From Cetobacterium sp. NK01 (GTDB lineage: Bacteria; Fusobacteriota; Fusobacteriia; Fusobacteriales; Fusobacteriaceae): a stretch of 64,000 nt of DNA. Every line of letters starts with the position of its first letter. Position 1 is the stretch's first letter. The position numbers were made by a program, and so were the translations under genes. Location of the stretch: assembly GCF_024506395.1 (NCBI RefSeq), contig NZ_JANIBO010000001.1, positions 124,001 to 188,000 on the forward strand, given 5' to 3'. Under the pieces are notes generated by a model, which worked only from the letters and a program-made list of their open reading frames with translations, was not told where the DNA came from and ran no database searches. Positions 52,658-60,291 of this stretch are shown here, one piece after another.

Positions 52658-53485
52658 TTACCGAAAGAGCTTTTTTCCAATATATGCCTCTTTTAATTCA
52701 GATTCATCCATTGAGTTTGAACATAAATATCCTTTTAGTTCTTTAAAAAACTCCTCTTCACTATGCGGCAGAAGTTTTACTCCTAGCTCATTTAATCTTT
52801 CAATTGTTTTTGTTTTTAAAACATTTGAATTACTTACAGCGTAAATAACATCTTTAGTATTTACATCTGTTAATACAGCCTCTAGCATATCTATAAAATC
52901 TGAGTTATTTAAGTCTAATCCTAAAATTAGCGTTGGATAATTTTCTATATCCTCTTTAATACCTCTAAAAAAGTTTTTGTAGAAATCTAAAACTTTTAAC
53001 TTTCTAAAGTCTTGGATAGAAACAAAAATCTTCTCGTGTCTATTCACATCCCCAAGGATTTTGTAATGCTTAACCTCTCCATTCGATGCCATTGCCAACT
53101 CTTCATCTGTCGGTAGTATTTTAACTACTTTGTTTGAATTTATATCATCTAAAACTATATCATAATCTGTTGAAAAAACAGCATTAATCTTATTACTTTC
53201 AGAGAAAATATTTAGTACCTCTGCAGTTTCTCTGTTTGTTTCGTACAAATTTTTGATTTTTTTCAATAATGAACTTCTACTGCTAACAACTCCATCTAAG
53301 TAAACTTGGCTAACTTGAAATAAAGAATTTTCATCTCTTATATAACCTTTTATATTTTCTTTCATATCTTTCATTAACAGTTTTGCTAACTCTCTTCTTG
53401 TTGGATATCCAGCGTTTCTTACTAAAAAATCACCTAAAAAAAGATTAATTTTATCTGTATCATTAAATTTATTGAAAAAACTCAT
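52658..53485 (-). CDS. SIR2-like domain protein with degenerate active site
   Basis: 275 residues. The plan fits SIR2_2-type domains: NLFLGDFLVRNAGYPT near the N-terminus in place of GAG-x-S, FSTDYDIVLDD (about 104-114) in place of TTNYD, YKILGDVN (141-148) in place of K-x-HGD, PTLILGLDLNNSDF (184-197) in place of the lfiGyS-D strand, and a C-terminal YAVSNSN/LGVKLLPHSEEEF. The catalytic Asn is Asp107 and the catalytic His is Leu144, so NAD hydrolysis is doubtful. The gene ends GGA AAA AAG CTC TTT CGG TAA, with a -1 slippery site. A SIR2 fold is my inference from motif order. Confidence 0.75.
   Translation of the reverse strand: MSFFNKFNDTDKINLFLGDFLVRNAGYPTRRELAKLLMKDMKENIKGYIRDENSLFQVSQVYLDGVVSSRSSLLKKIKNLYETNRETAEVLNIFSESNKINAVFSTDYDIVLDDINSNKVVKILPTDEELAMASNGEVKHYKILGDVNRHEKIFVSIQDFRKLKVLDFYKNFFRGIKEDIENYPTLILGLDLNNSDFIDMLEAVLTDVNTKDVIYAVSNSNVLKTKTIERLNELGVKLLPHSEEEFFKELKGYLCSNSMDESELKEAYIGKKLFR
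52670..52692 (-). promoter_or_regulatory. Putative programmed -1 ribosomal frameshift site (A AAA AAG with upstream SD)
   Basis: On the - strand the heptamer A AAA AAG (52676-52670) lies in the zero frame of the SIR2-like gene, four codons before its TAA. AAGAGG (52692-52687) ends exactly 10 nt upstream, the spacing and type of the dnaX stimulator in E. coli. Slippage by -1 joins AAA AAA GCT CTT TCG GTA to the open downstream frame. A weak hairpin (TCAGA/TCTGA) starts about 14 nt downstream. Confidence 0.65.
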
Positions 53486-53531
53486 AGTAACACCTCTCTT
53501 TCTTTAAAAAATAAAACACTTTGGCAATATA

Positions 53532-53560
53532 AGTATATCTTAATTTTATCTATTTAACAA
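53532..53560 (-). promoter_or_regulatory. Promoter of the SIR2-like unit
   Basis: On the - strand TTGTTA (53560-53555), a 17-bp spacer and TATACT (53537-53532), 46 bp before the start codon and just after the mnmA terminator. Confidence 0.6.
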
Positions 53561-53579
53561 GTATATTATTAAAAAAAAG

Positions 53580-53617
53580 TAAAAAAAAGCCTGTAAATAA
53601 TAGTTTATTACTTACAG
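53580..53617 (-). terminator. Terminator of mnmA
   Basis: Arms CCTGTAA (53589-53595) and TTACAGG (53611-53617) with further AT pairs inside; a run of T follows on the - strand. It separates mnmA from the SIR2-like unit. Confidence 0.75.
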
Positions 53618-53628
53618 GTCATAAAATT

Positions 53629-54684
53629 CTATTTAATTATGAAAGAACTTGCGATAACTTTTCCATCCTCAGTATATAAAACTGCTCCTTGTCCTGGAGT
53701 AACAGCTCTTACGTTATCCTCTGTAAATAAAATCTCTATTGTATCTTTATCCACTACTTTTACTTTACATGGATGTAATTTATCTCTAGAACGAGCTTTT
53801 ACAAAACAATCCATTCCATCTAACTCTTTTACATCCTCTACTAAAAATAGGTTCAGTTGATTTGCAATTAGAGTATTCTTCATAAGATCTTCGTTACTTC
53901 CAACAATGACTCTGTTATTTTTTCTGTCTAACTCTATAACATAAAGTGGGTTTGCTGATGCTATTCCCAATCCTTTTCTTTGTCCTATTGTGTAGAATGC
54001 TAATCCATTGTGTTTTCCTAAAACTTTCCCTTTTAGATTAACAATTTGTCCTGGCTTTCCAATTTTTCCACCAGTTTTTTCCATTAAAAACTCTTTTAAC
54101 TTTCCATCTTCAACAAAACATATCTCTTGAGAATCTTTTTTTGCATAAACTCTTACACCTAAATCTTTAGCTAATTCTCTAACAGATGGCTTCTCCATTT
54201 TTCCAATAGGAAAAATGATATATTTTAAATTCTCTTTTTTTATTTGCGATAAGAAATAAACTTGATCTTTATTCATATCATCACCAATAGCTAATGTACC
54301 ATCAATGATATTTGCATAGTGACCAGTTGCTAGTGCTTCTGCTCCTAACTCTTTTGCAAACTCGATAAGTTTTCCAAATTTTATTTTTCTGTTACAAACC
54401 ATACACGGATTTGGAGTTCTTCCTGAGCTATATTCATCTACGAAATAGTCAATAACTTCTTTCCCAAAATCCTCTGTTACATCTAAAAGATAGTGTTCGA
54501 TACCTAAATCATCACATATTCTTTTAGCATCCTTATCCTCTTCTCCACAAGTTTTCATTGTTACACCAAAAATTTTGTAACCTTGTTTTTTTAAAAGGTA
54601 AGCCACTGTAGACGAATCTACTCCTCCACTCATAGCCACTGCTATAACCTTGTTTTCGTTTTCTTTATTAAACTCTAAGTTCAT
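53629..54684 (-). CDS. mnmA: tRNA 2-thiouridine(34) synthase MnmA
   Basis: 351 residues from the ATG at 54684, correctly spaced from AAGGA; an ATG four codons upstream abuts this site. The PP-loop is VAMSGGVDSSTVAYLL. The catalytic Cys pair is in NPCMVCNRKIKFG and SQEICFVEDG. It thiolates U34 of Lys, Glu and Gln tRNAs. The C-terminal beta-barrel ends VTPGQGAVLYTEDGKVI, as usual. A dedicated sulfur donor gene (iscS/nifS) is not adjacent. Confidence 0.96.
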   Translation of the reverse strand: MNLEFNKENENKVIAVAMSGGVDSSTVAYLLKKQGYKIFGVTMKTCGEEDKDAKRICDDLGIEHYLLDVTEDFGKEVIDYFVDEYSSGRTPNPCMVCNRKIKFGKLIEFAKELGAEALATGHYANIIDGTLAIGDDMNKDQVYFLSQIKKENLKYIIFPIGKMEKPSVRELAKDLGVRVYAKKDSQEICFVEDGKLKEFLMEKTGGKIGKPGQIVNLKGKVLGKHNGLAFYTIGQRKGLGIASANPLYVIELDRKNNRVIVGSNEDLMKNTLIANQLNLFLVEDVKELDGMDCFVKARSRDKLHPCKVKVVDKDTIEILFTEDNVRAVTPGQGAVLYTEDGKVIASSFIIK

Positions 54685-54717
54685 AAATATTACCATCCTT
54701 AATAAAATATTCTATTA

Positions 54718-55329
54718 TTATTTGTAGAAGGCAAATATAATAGTTGCAATTCCAAAGATTAGAATTATAAGCCCTGAAAGTTTGCTTAGTTTTAAAAGAA
54801 TATCCATAGTTACTTTCTTTTTAAAATGATATATTAAAAAGATTGTTGTAAACCAAAGTGATGCTCCTCCAATTCCAATTCCAGTTCCTAACTCTAATAC
54901 TGTCATCTCTCTAATAGGACTATCTAATATCCCAAGTAACGTGTAAATCCCTGCTATTACAAGAATTGATGAGATATTAAATATTGCTAATAAAAAAGTT
55001 TCAAAATAATCTTGAACTAAAGTAAAGTTGTCGTCTTCAACCTCTTTAACTTTTGGTTTTCCAAAAAACTTTTTACTTCCTACGAAGATTAAAAATACAC
55101 TTATCAATACTTTTAGCGGAGTTTCAAATTTAATAACATAACTTTCAACTCTACTTATAAATAGAAATGATATGATTCCATAGATTATATCTACAGTTAC
55201 CATTCCTAGCGCTGATACATACGCTTTTTTCTCTCCCTCGATCATGGCCTTTTCCATACAATAAATGCCAACTGGTCCAAAGGGAAGTGATAATATTAAA
55301 CCTGTTATAATCCCTTTCAAAAAAATCAT
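54718..55329 (-). CDS. LysE-family-like transporter
   Basis: 203 residues from the ATG at 55329, with GAGGAG 8-13 nt upstream; the TTG at 55344 overlaps this site. Six hydrophobic segments. The N-terminal GIITGLILSLPFGPVGIYCMEKAM is the LysE/RhtB signature (SLPFGPVGI). It probably exports an amino acid or similar metabolite. It lies upstream of mnmA with a 33-nt spacer on the same strand. Confidence 0.82.
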   Translation of the reverse strand: MIFLKGIITGLILSLPFGPVGIYCMEKAMIEGEKKAYVSALGMVTVDIIYGIISFLFISRVESYVIKFETPLKVLISVFLIFVGSKKFFGKPKVKEVEDDNFTLVQDYFETFLLAIFNISSILVIAGIYTLLGILDSPIREMTVLELGTGIGIGGASLWFTTIFLIYHFKKKVTMDILLKLSKLSGLIILIFGIATIIFAFYK

Positions 55330-55429
55330 GATTTTTCTCCTCAAAAGTGTATTTCTATAAATGTTTTTTCATTTATCAATTCTAGCATAATTCTACTGAA
55401 ATAGAAAGCAATTTCCTTTAATTGGGAGC

Positions 55430-56047
55430 TTACAGGTTTAGTTCTTTTAATTTAGCTTTAACTATATCAAAAAATAATTTTCTATCCTTTTCATTATCTC
55501 TTATATCCATATTATCTATATTTATCTTTAAAACAACTGATCCATTATACTCATCAAAAAAATTAGAATATTCTTCATTTAAAGAGTTCCAGTATTCCTT
55601 TTCCACTCCAAGTTCAAAATCTCTTCCTCTTTCATGTATTTTTCTTACAGCATTGTCAACACTCGTTTCTAAATAAATAATTAATAAAGGATTAGTTCTA
55701 GCTGATATCAGTTTTTCCCAAAAAGATTGATACAGTGAAAATTCATCCTCTGTCATAAATCCATTTCTTAAATGCATCTTAGCAAATAAATAATCACCAT
55801 AGATACTTCTATCCATTATACAACCATTGAATTTAGAAGCTTCCTCTATAATCTCTATTCTTTTATTTAAAAAGTACATTTGACTCAATAAAGAGTATCT
55901 CTCTTTATTTGAATAGAATTTGTCTAAAAAAGGGTTATCTATATAAGGTTCTTGAAAAAACTCTATAGATAATTCTTTAGCTAATAACTCTCCTAAAGTT
56001 GTTTTTCCAGCTCCAACAACTCCTTCTATACAGATAACATTTTTCAT
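55430..56047 (-). CDS. Deoxynucleoside kinase family protein
   Basis: 205 residues. The P-loop is EGVVGAGKTTLGELL. The dNK signature has catalytic Glu in FFQEPYIDNPFLDKFY and the ERS-type motif MDRSIYGDYLFAKM, and the lid is RGRDFE. It phosphorylates deoxynucleosides for salvage, with specificity not readable from sequence. It starts 4 nt after the udk stop, forming a nucleoside-salvage pair. Confidence 0.92.
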   Translation of the reverse strand: MKNVICIEGVVGAGKTTLGELLAKELSIEFFQEPYIDNPFLDKFYSNKERYSLLSQMYFLNKRIEIIEEASKFNGCIMDRSIYGDYLFAKMHLRNGFMTEDEFSLYQSFWEKLISARTNPLLIIYLETSVDNAVRKIHERGRDFELGVEKEYWNSLNEEYSNFFDEYNGSVVLKINIDNMDIRDNEKDRKLFFDIVKAKLKELNL

Positions 56048-56051
56048 AATT

Positions 56052-56684
56052 TTATCCTAACACTCCTTTTTGAAGGAATCTTTTTAAATTACTTGTTACC
56101 ATTCCAATAGCAACTTTGTTTTCTCCACCTCTTGGAATTATAACATCTGCATATCTCTTGCTTGGCTCACAAAACTCTAAATACATTGGTTTTACAGTTT
56201 TTAAATATTGATTTTTAACAGATTCAAAACTTCTTCCTCTCTCTGTCATATCTCTTTCAATTCTTCTTAAAATCATCTCATCTGCATCTGTATCTACGAA
56301 TATTTTAACATCGAAAAGTTCTCTAATTTCAGGCACTGCAAAAATAAGAATTCCTTCAACTATTATTATTTTTGATGGATGAATTTTTACGCATCCCTCT
56401 TTTCTAGAGTGTGTTGTAAAATCATATATTGGTCTATCTATTGATTCTCCATTTACAAGCTTTGTTAAATGCTCTTTTAATAAATCAAACTCTATTGAAT
56501 TTGGATGGTCAAAGTTAACAGCTGCTTTTTCTTCTAATGTTAAGTTAGTTAGCTCTTTATAATAAGCATCTTGCTCAACTAGTACTGCATCTTCTGATTT
56601 GAAAGCCTTTACTAAATTATGTGCTACTGTAGTTTTTCCGCTTCCACTTCCTCCAGCTACTCCGATCAATATGCAATTTTTCAT
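56052..56684 (-). CDS. udk: Uridine kinase
   Basis: 210 residues. The P-loop is GVAGGSGSGKTTVAHNL; NFDHPNSIEFDLL, PIYDFTTHSR and VEGILIFAVPEIRELFD are uridine/cytidine kinase signatures. It salvages uridine and cytidine to UMP and CMP. Followed after 4 nt by the deoxynucleoside kinase gene. GGAGGAAAAC precedes the start. Normal length. Confidence 0.96.
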   Translation of the reverse strand: MKNCILIGVAGGSGSGKTTVAHNLVKAFKSEDAVLVEQDAYYKELTNLTLEEKAAVNFDHPNSIEFDLLKEHLTKLVNGESIDRPIYDFTTHSRKEGCVKIHPSKIIIVEGILIFAVPEIRELFDVKIFVDTDADEMILRRIERDMTERGRSFESVKNQYLKTVKPMYLEFCEPSKRYADVIIPRGGENKVAIGMVTSNLKRFLQKGVLG

Positions 56685-56845
56685 TTTTTGTTTTCCTCCT
56701 TAAGTGTTACTGCTTACATTTTTTTATATCTTGTATATTATAGCACACTTTTTAAAAAAAAATAAATTATAATATAAATATAGACTATATATTTTTTTTG
56801 ATGTATACTTTACGATATAGTTGTTTTTAAAGGAGAAGATTTTTT

Positions 56846-56983
56846 ATGAGTATGACTGAAAAAGAGATTGACCTTCAGATGAAAAAAGCATTGGAAAAGG
56901 TTCCCTTTGAAATAAAAAAAATTAAATTTGTGCTGTCTTTATTAAAGATTGCGAAACGAGTTAAAAGAATTTTTAAATTTTAG
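56846..56983 (+). CDS. Small basic peptide, 45 residues
   Basis: This short gene reads MSMTEKEIDLQMKKALEKV and continues to a strongly cationic C-terminal half (about residues 24-45: nine Lys/Arg, no acid, alternating with Ile, Leu, Val and Phe; ends KRVKRIFKF). Net charge is about +8. AAAGGAG lies 12 nt before the ATG. The stop codon overlaps the ribosome site (TAGGAGGA) of the following acidic-protein gene, so translation is coupled. An amphipathic cationic helix suggests RNA, membrane or partner binding; no family recognised. Confidence 0.65.
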   Translation: MSMTEKEIDLQMKKALEKVPFEIKKIKFVLSLLKIAKRVKRIFKF

Positions 56984-56992
56984 GAGGAAGAT

Positions 56993-57274
56993 ATGACAGA
57001 AGAGTTAATGAAAAAAATAGATAGAATAAACGAGGAATTTGAAAAAAGAGATTTCTTTATAAAAGAGGATATTCTTGAACTTTTCGAGCAAAGAGAAGAT
57101 TTAAGAGACAAATTAGATGCTATTAAGTTTAAAAAAATAGAGTTTTTTACTGTTGAAGATGAGAATTGTGTTGGATTTACTTTAGAAGACGTTCAAGTTA
57201 ACTTCTTTATCGAGTTTGGAGAGGATGAAGAGGGTGAGTGGTACGAAGCTACTGCTGAAATAATCTCTTTCTAA
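56993..57274 (+). CDS. Small acidic protein, 93 residues
   Basis: No family recognised. Strongly acidic: a helical N-terminal half (EELMKKIDRINEEFEKRDFF) and a C-terminal half with EDENCVGFTLEDVQ and FGEDEEGEWYEATAEI. The ATG follows the stop of the 45-residue basic peptide by 9 nt behind TAGGAGGA. The opposite charges of the two products and their coupling suggest that they interact. A terminator follows. Confidence 0.75.
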   Translation: MTEELMKKIDRINEEFEKRDFFIKEDILELFEQREDLRDKLDAIKFKKIEFFTVEDENCVGFTLEDVQVNFFIEFGEDEEGEWYEATAEIISF

Positions 57275-57300
57275 TAGTAAAACCTAATGAAAGAAAAATA

Positions 57301-57331
57301 AAACCAAGGATTAATTTTCCTTGGTTTTTTT
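57301..57331. terminator. Bidirectional terminator between the acidic-protein gene and rnmV
   Basis: A 10-bp stem AAACCAAGGA / TCCTTGGTTT with a 7-nt loop and T-run; the neighbouring genes converge. Confidence 0.88.
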
Positions 57332-57874
57332 TATATTATCTATTGCTGCTAAAAATTGATCCATAGTTATTCCATATCTATTTAATTTAGATAGAAACTG
57401 CTTTGCATTAGAATATCCTATTCTTAACTCTGTTCCAAGCTTTTCTCTTAACTCCTTAGACTCAGTAAATCCTGAAAGTTTATGGTCCATTAAAATCTCC
57501 ATAGTAAATATAGCTTCTGTATTTTGTACTACTTCGCATTTTGCATTTTCTAAAGCTTTTATAATTGCTTCTGGATTTGCATTTTCGACACCAATATCTC
57601 CATCTTTAGTTCCTTCTCTTCTGCTTATATAAGCTTGTTTTGCTTCTGGAAAAAATTTTAAAATATATTTTCTTAACTCTTCACCAACAAAATCTGGATC
57701 AGTCAAAACTATTATTCCTTTATTTTCATAAGCAACTCTTAATTTTTCTATATTTCCTTTTTTTCTAATAGCAAAACCATTAGTTTGTATAATCTCAGCA
57801 TCTACTGCTGCTTTTACTGCAGATATATCGTCTCTTCCTTCAACTACGATAACTTCTTTAATTGTCTTTTTCAT
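57311..57874 (-). CDS. rnmV: Ribonuclease M5
   Basis: 187 residues from the ATG at 57874, which has GAGAGGA upstream. The Toprim domain begins KEVIVVEGRDDISAVKAAV (Glu) and continues ITDPDFVGEELRKYI-like VLTDPDFVGEELR (Asp pair), both needed for catalysis. It matures 5S rRNA precursor. The C-terminal DUF4093-like half contains KLSGFTESKELREKLG and GIGYSNAKQFL-like RIGYSNAKQFLSKLNRYGI. The usual neighbour rsmA is absent here. Confidence 0.93.
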   Translation of the reverse strand: MKKTIKEVIVVEGRDDISAVKAAVDAEIIQTNGFAIRKKGNIEKLRVAYENKGIIVLTDPDFVGEELRKYILKFFPEAKQAYISRREGTKDGDIGVENANPEAIIKALENAKCEVVQNTEAIFTMEILMDHKLSGFTESKELREKLGTELRIGYSNAKQFLSKLNRYGITMDQFLAAIDNIKKTKEN

Positions 57875-58007
57875 AAATTTATATCCTCTCAAACTTTAAA
57901 CATGAATTTTATATTTAATTGTAACATTTTTTTATAGGTAATACTATTTTTTTATTTTTATATGATTATAGGTCTTTTCACTTGTGATTAAATTATTTAA
58001 TTATAAG

Positions 58008-58037
58008 TTGACACACCTTCCCTTTATATGCTAGAAT
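58008..58037 (+). promoter_or_regulatory. Promoter of guaA
   Basis: TTGACA (58008-58013) and extended -10 TGCTAGAAT (TG at 58029, TAGAAT 58032-58037) with an 18-bp spacer. The predicted start of transcription is about 58044, just before the riboswitch. Confidence 0.75.
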
Positions 58038-58059
58038 GTTGCAAAAGTAAATATATTCA

Positions 58060-58122
58060 TTCGTATAAGTTGCAAATATGGTGCAGCGTCTCTACAACTA
58101 ACCGTAAATTAGTTTCTATGAA
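58060..58122 (+). promoter_or_regulatory. Purine (guanine-class) riboswitch upstream of guaA
   Basis: All purine-aptamer parts are present: P1 TTCGTA/TATGAA (58060-58065, 58117-58122), TATAA at the J1/2 side, P2 GTTGCA/TGCAGC around loop AATATGG, J2/3 TCTCTAC, and P3 AACTAA/TTAGTT around loop CCGTAAA. The specificity position in J3/1 is C (TCTATG), which predicts guanine rather than adenine. It should reduce guaA expression when guanine is plentiful. Sequence 58123-58200 includes two T-runs (58152-58158, 58177-58183) and a short AGAG/CTCT hairpin, a possible terminator that I cannot fold with confidence. Confidence 0.87.
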
Positions 58123-58203
58123 AAAGATAAAAGGGATTAGTCTACCTTCTGTTTTTTTATAGAGTAAGATTGTCTCTTTTTTTATTATATTTTGGAGGTT
58201 TTT

Positions 58204-59742
58204 ATGAAGAAAAATAGCATCATTATTCTTGACTTTGGTTCTCAGTATAACCAGTTAATAGCAAGAAGAGTAAGAGAAATGGGAGTTTACGCTGAGGTTG
58301 TTCCTTATTTCGAACCGTTAGAAGATATTTTAGCTAGAGAGCCTAAAGGTATTATCCTTTCTGGTGGACCTGCTTCAGTTTATTTAGATGGATCACCAAC
58401 AATTGAAAAGGCATTATATGAGCAAGGAATTCCAGTTTTAGGAATCTGCTACGGAATGCAATTAACTTCTCAATTATTAGGTGGAACTGTTGAAAGAGCT
58501 GATAAGCAAGAGTTTGGAAAAGCTGAGCTTATTATTGACGAATTAGAAAGTCCATTATTCAAAGATGTTCCTAACTTAAACCAAGTTTGGATGAGTCATG
58601 GAGACCACGTAACAGTATTACCAGAAGGATTTAAGCAAATCGCTCACACAGATTCTTGTATAGCTGCTTCTGCTAATGTTGAAAAAAATATCTACTGTAT
58701 CCAATACCACGCTGAGGTTACTCACTCTGAGTATGGAGCAAAGATGTTAGAGAACTTCGTATTCGGAGTTGCTAAATGTGAAAAGAACTGGTCAATGGGT
58801 AACTACATTGAAGAAACAGTTAAATCTATAAAAGAAACTGTAGGAGATAAGAAAGTTTTACTTGGACTTTCTGGAGGAGTTGACTCTTCTGTTGCTGCTG
58901 CATTAATACACAAAGCTATTGGAGATCAATTAATCTGTATTTTCGTTGATACAGGACTTCTTAGAAAAGACGAAGCTAAAAACGTAATGGAAATCTACGG
59001 AGAGAACTTCCACATGAATATTAAATGTGTTGATGCTGAAGAGAGATTCCTAAGCAAATTAGCTGGAGTATCTGATCCTGAAGCTAAGAGAAAAATAATC
59101 GGAAAAGAGTTCGTTGAAGTATTCAATGATGAGGCATCTAAATTAACTGATGTTAAATTCCTTGCTCAAGGAACAATCTATCCAGACGTAATAGAGTCTC
59201 AATCTGTAAAAGGGCCTTCTGCTACAATTAAATCTCACCACAACGTTGGAGGACTTCCTGAGGATATGCAATTTGAATTGTTAGAACCTTTAAGAGAGTT
59301 ATTCAAAGATGAGGTTAGAGCTGTTGGAAGAGAGTTAGGAATTCCTGCTCACATGGTTGACAGACACCCATTCCCAGGTCCAGGACTTGGAATCAGAATC
59401 TTAGGAGAAGTTGATAAAGAGAAAGCTGATATTTTAAGAGAAGCTGACGATATCTTTATTAAAGAGTTAAGAGCTGCTGATTTATATAAAGAGGTTAGCC
59501 AAGCTTTCGTTGTACTTTTACCTGTTAAATCAGTTGGAGTTATGGGAGACGAAAGAACTTATGAGTACACTGCTGTTTTAAGATCAGCTAACACTATTGA
59601 CTTTATGACTGCTACATGGTCTAGATTACCATATGAGTTCTTAGATAAAGTTTCTAATAGAATCATAAATGAGGTTAAGGGAATCAACAGATTAACTTAC
59701 GATATCTCATCTAAGCCACCTGCTACAATAGAATGGGAGTAG
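58204..59742 (+). CDS. guaA: GMP synthase (glutamine-hydrolysing)
   Basis: 512 residues from the ATG at 58204, with GGAGG upstream; an in-frame TTG at 58192 overlaps that site. The N-terminal GATase domain has catalytic Cys in [15 protein letters not shown] and His/Glu in [11 protein letters not shown]. The central ATP-pyrophosphatase loop is [17 protein letters not shown] and the C-terminal dimerisation domain contains [17 protein letters not shown] and ends KPPATIEWE. It converts XMP to GMP. It is controlled by the guanine riboswitch upstream. The guaA 3' end is a known island-integration hotspot in other bacteria. Confidence 0.98.
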   Translation: MKKNSIIILDFGSQYNQLIARRVREMGVYAEVVPYFEPLEDILAREPKGIILSGGPASVYLDGSPTIEKALYEQGIPVLGICYGMQLTSQLLGGTVERADKQEFGKAELIIDELESPLFKDVPNLNQVWMSHGDHVTVLPEGFKQIAHTDSCIAASANVEKNIYCIQYHAEVTHSEYGAKMLENFVFGVAKCEKNWSMGNYIEETVKSIKETVGDKKVLLGLSGGVDSSVAAALIHKAIGDQLICIFVDTGLLRKDEAKNVMEIYGENFHMNIKCVDAEERFLSKLAGVSDPEAKRKIIGKEFVEVFNDEASKLTDVKFLAQGTIYPDVIESQSVKGPSATIKSHHNVGGLPEDMQFELLEPLRELFKDEVRAVGRELGIPAHMVDRHPFPGPGLGIRILGEVDKEKADILREADDIFIKELRAADLYKEVSQAFVVLLPVKSVGVMGDERTYEYTAVLRSANTIDFMTATWSRLPYEFLDKVSNRIINEVKGINRLTYDISSKPPATIEWE

Positions 59743-59753
59743 GATTATAATAC

Positions 59754-59793
59754 AAAACACCTTGATTACAAATAGTTTTCAAGGTGTTTTTTT
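59754..59793 (+). terminator. Terminator of guaA
   Basis: An 11-bp stem AAAACACCTTG / CAAGGTGTTTT with a 15-nt loop and further T. Confidence 0.85.
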
Positions 59794-59801
59794 AGTTGCT
59801 C

Positions 59802-60284
59802 TTAAAGTATCTCTATTTTATTTTTTATAACATAAATTATTCCATCAACAGATATTAAAGTTACTACTTTATCCATTTCTGACAATTGTTGATATTTTTC
59901 ATTTTTCTCTAAGTCACCTTTTATTTTTTCACTTAGTTGATCTAATGTTATATCTATTAAAATTGCTCTTAAATCCTCTATTATATTTTCTTTTTTTAAA
60001 ATTTTATTATATATTTCTAATATATTTTTTAATTGCTTATTTATTTTAATTATATTTTTTAAGAAATTATAAATATTAGCGTATTCACCTCTTTTTAAAC
60101 TAGGCTTTAATATTCCAGTAAACACATTATAATTTTCATCATTAAAATATTTTTTATAATCATTAGATTTGCTTAAAATGTTAAAATTATTTTTCCTTAA
60201 ATAACCAAAAGGACAATTTTTAAATCTATAACGATTATTTCTAAAAAAACATGTTAATTTATATTGATTATATTCACAAAACAT
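59802..60284 (-). CDS. Unrecognised accessory protein, 160 residues
   Basis: No family recognised. The N-terminal part is basic and aromatic (YKLTCFFRNNRYRFKNCPFG), with three Cys in the first 25 residues; the rest is helical and Lys/Ile/Asn-rich. GAGGGGG lies 8 nt before the ATG, so this is likely a real gene. It lies between guaA and an integrase and has more extreme AT content than guaA, consistent with an acquired region. Confidence 0.6.
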   Translation of the reverse strand: MFCEYNQYKLTCFFRNNRYRFKNCPFGYLRKNNFNILSKSNDYKKYFNDENYNVFTGILKPSLKRGEYANIYNFLKNIIKINKQLKNILEIYNKILKKENIIEDLRAILIDITLDQLSEKIKGDLEKNEKYQQLSEMDKVVTLISVDGIIYVIKNKIEIL

Positions 60285-60291
60285 GTTAATT
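60246..60291. repeat. 14-bp direct repeat near the start of the 59802 gene
   Basis: AAAACATGTTAATT occurs at 60246-60259 and 60278-60291, 32 bp apart; the core AACATGTT is palindromic. The second copy includes the start codon. It could be a regulator site or chance in AT-rich sequence. Confidence 0.35.
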
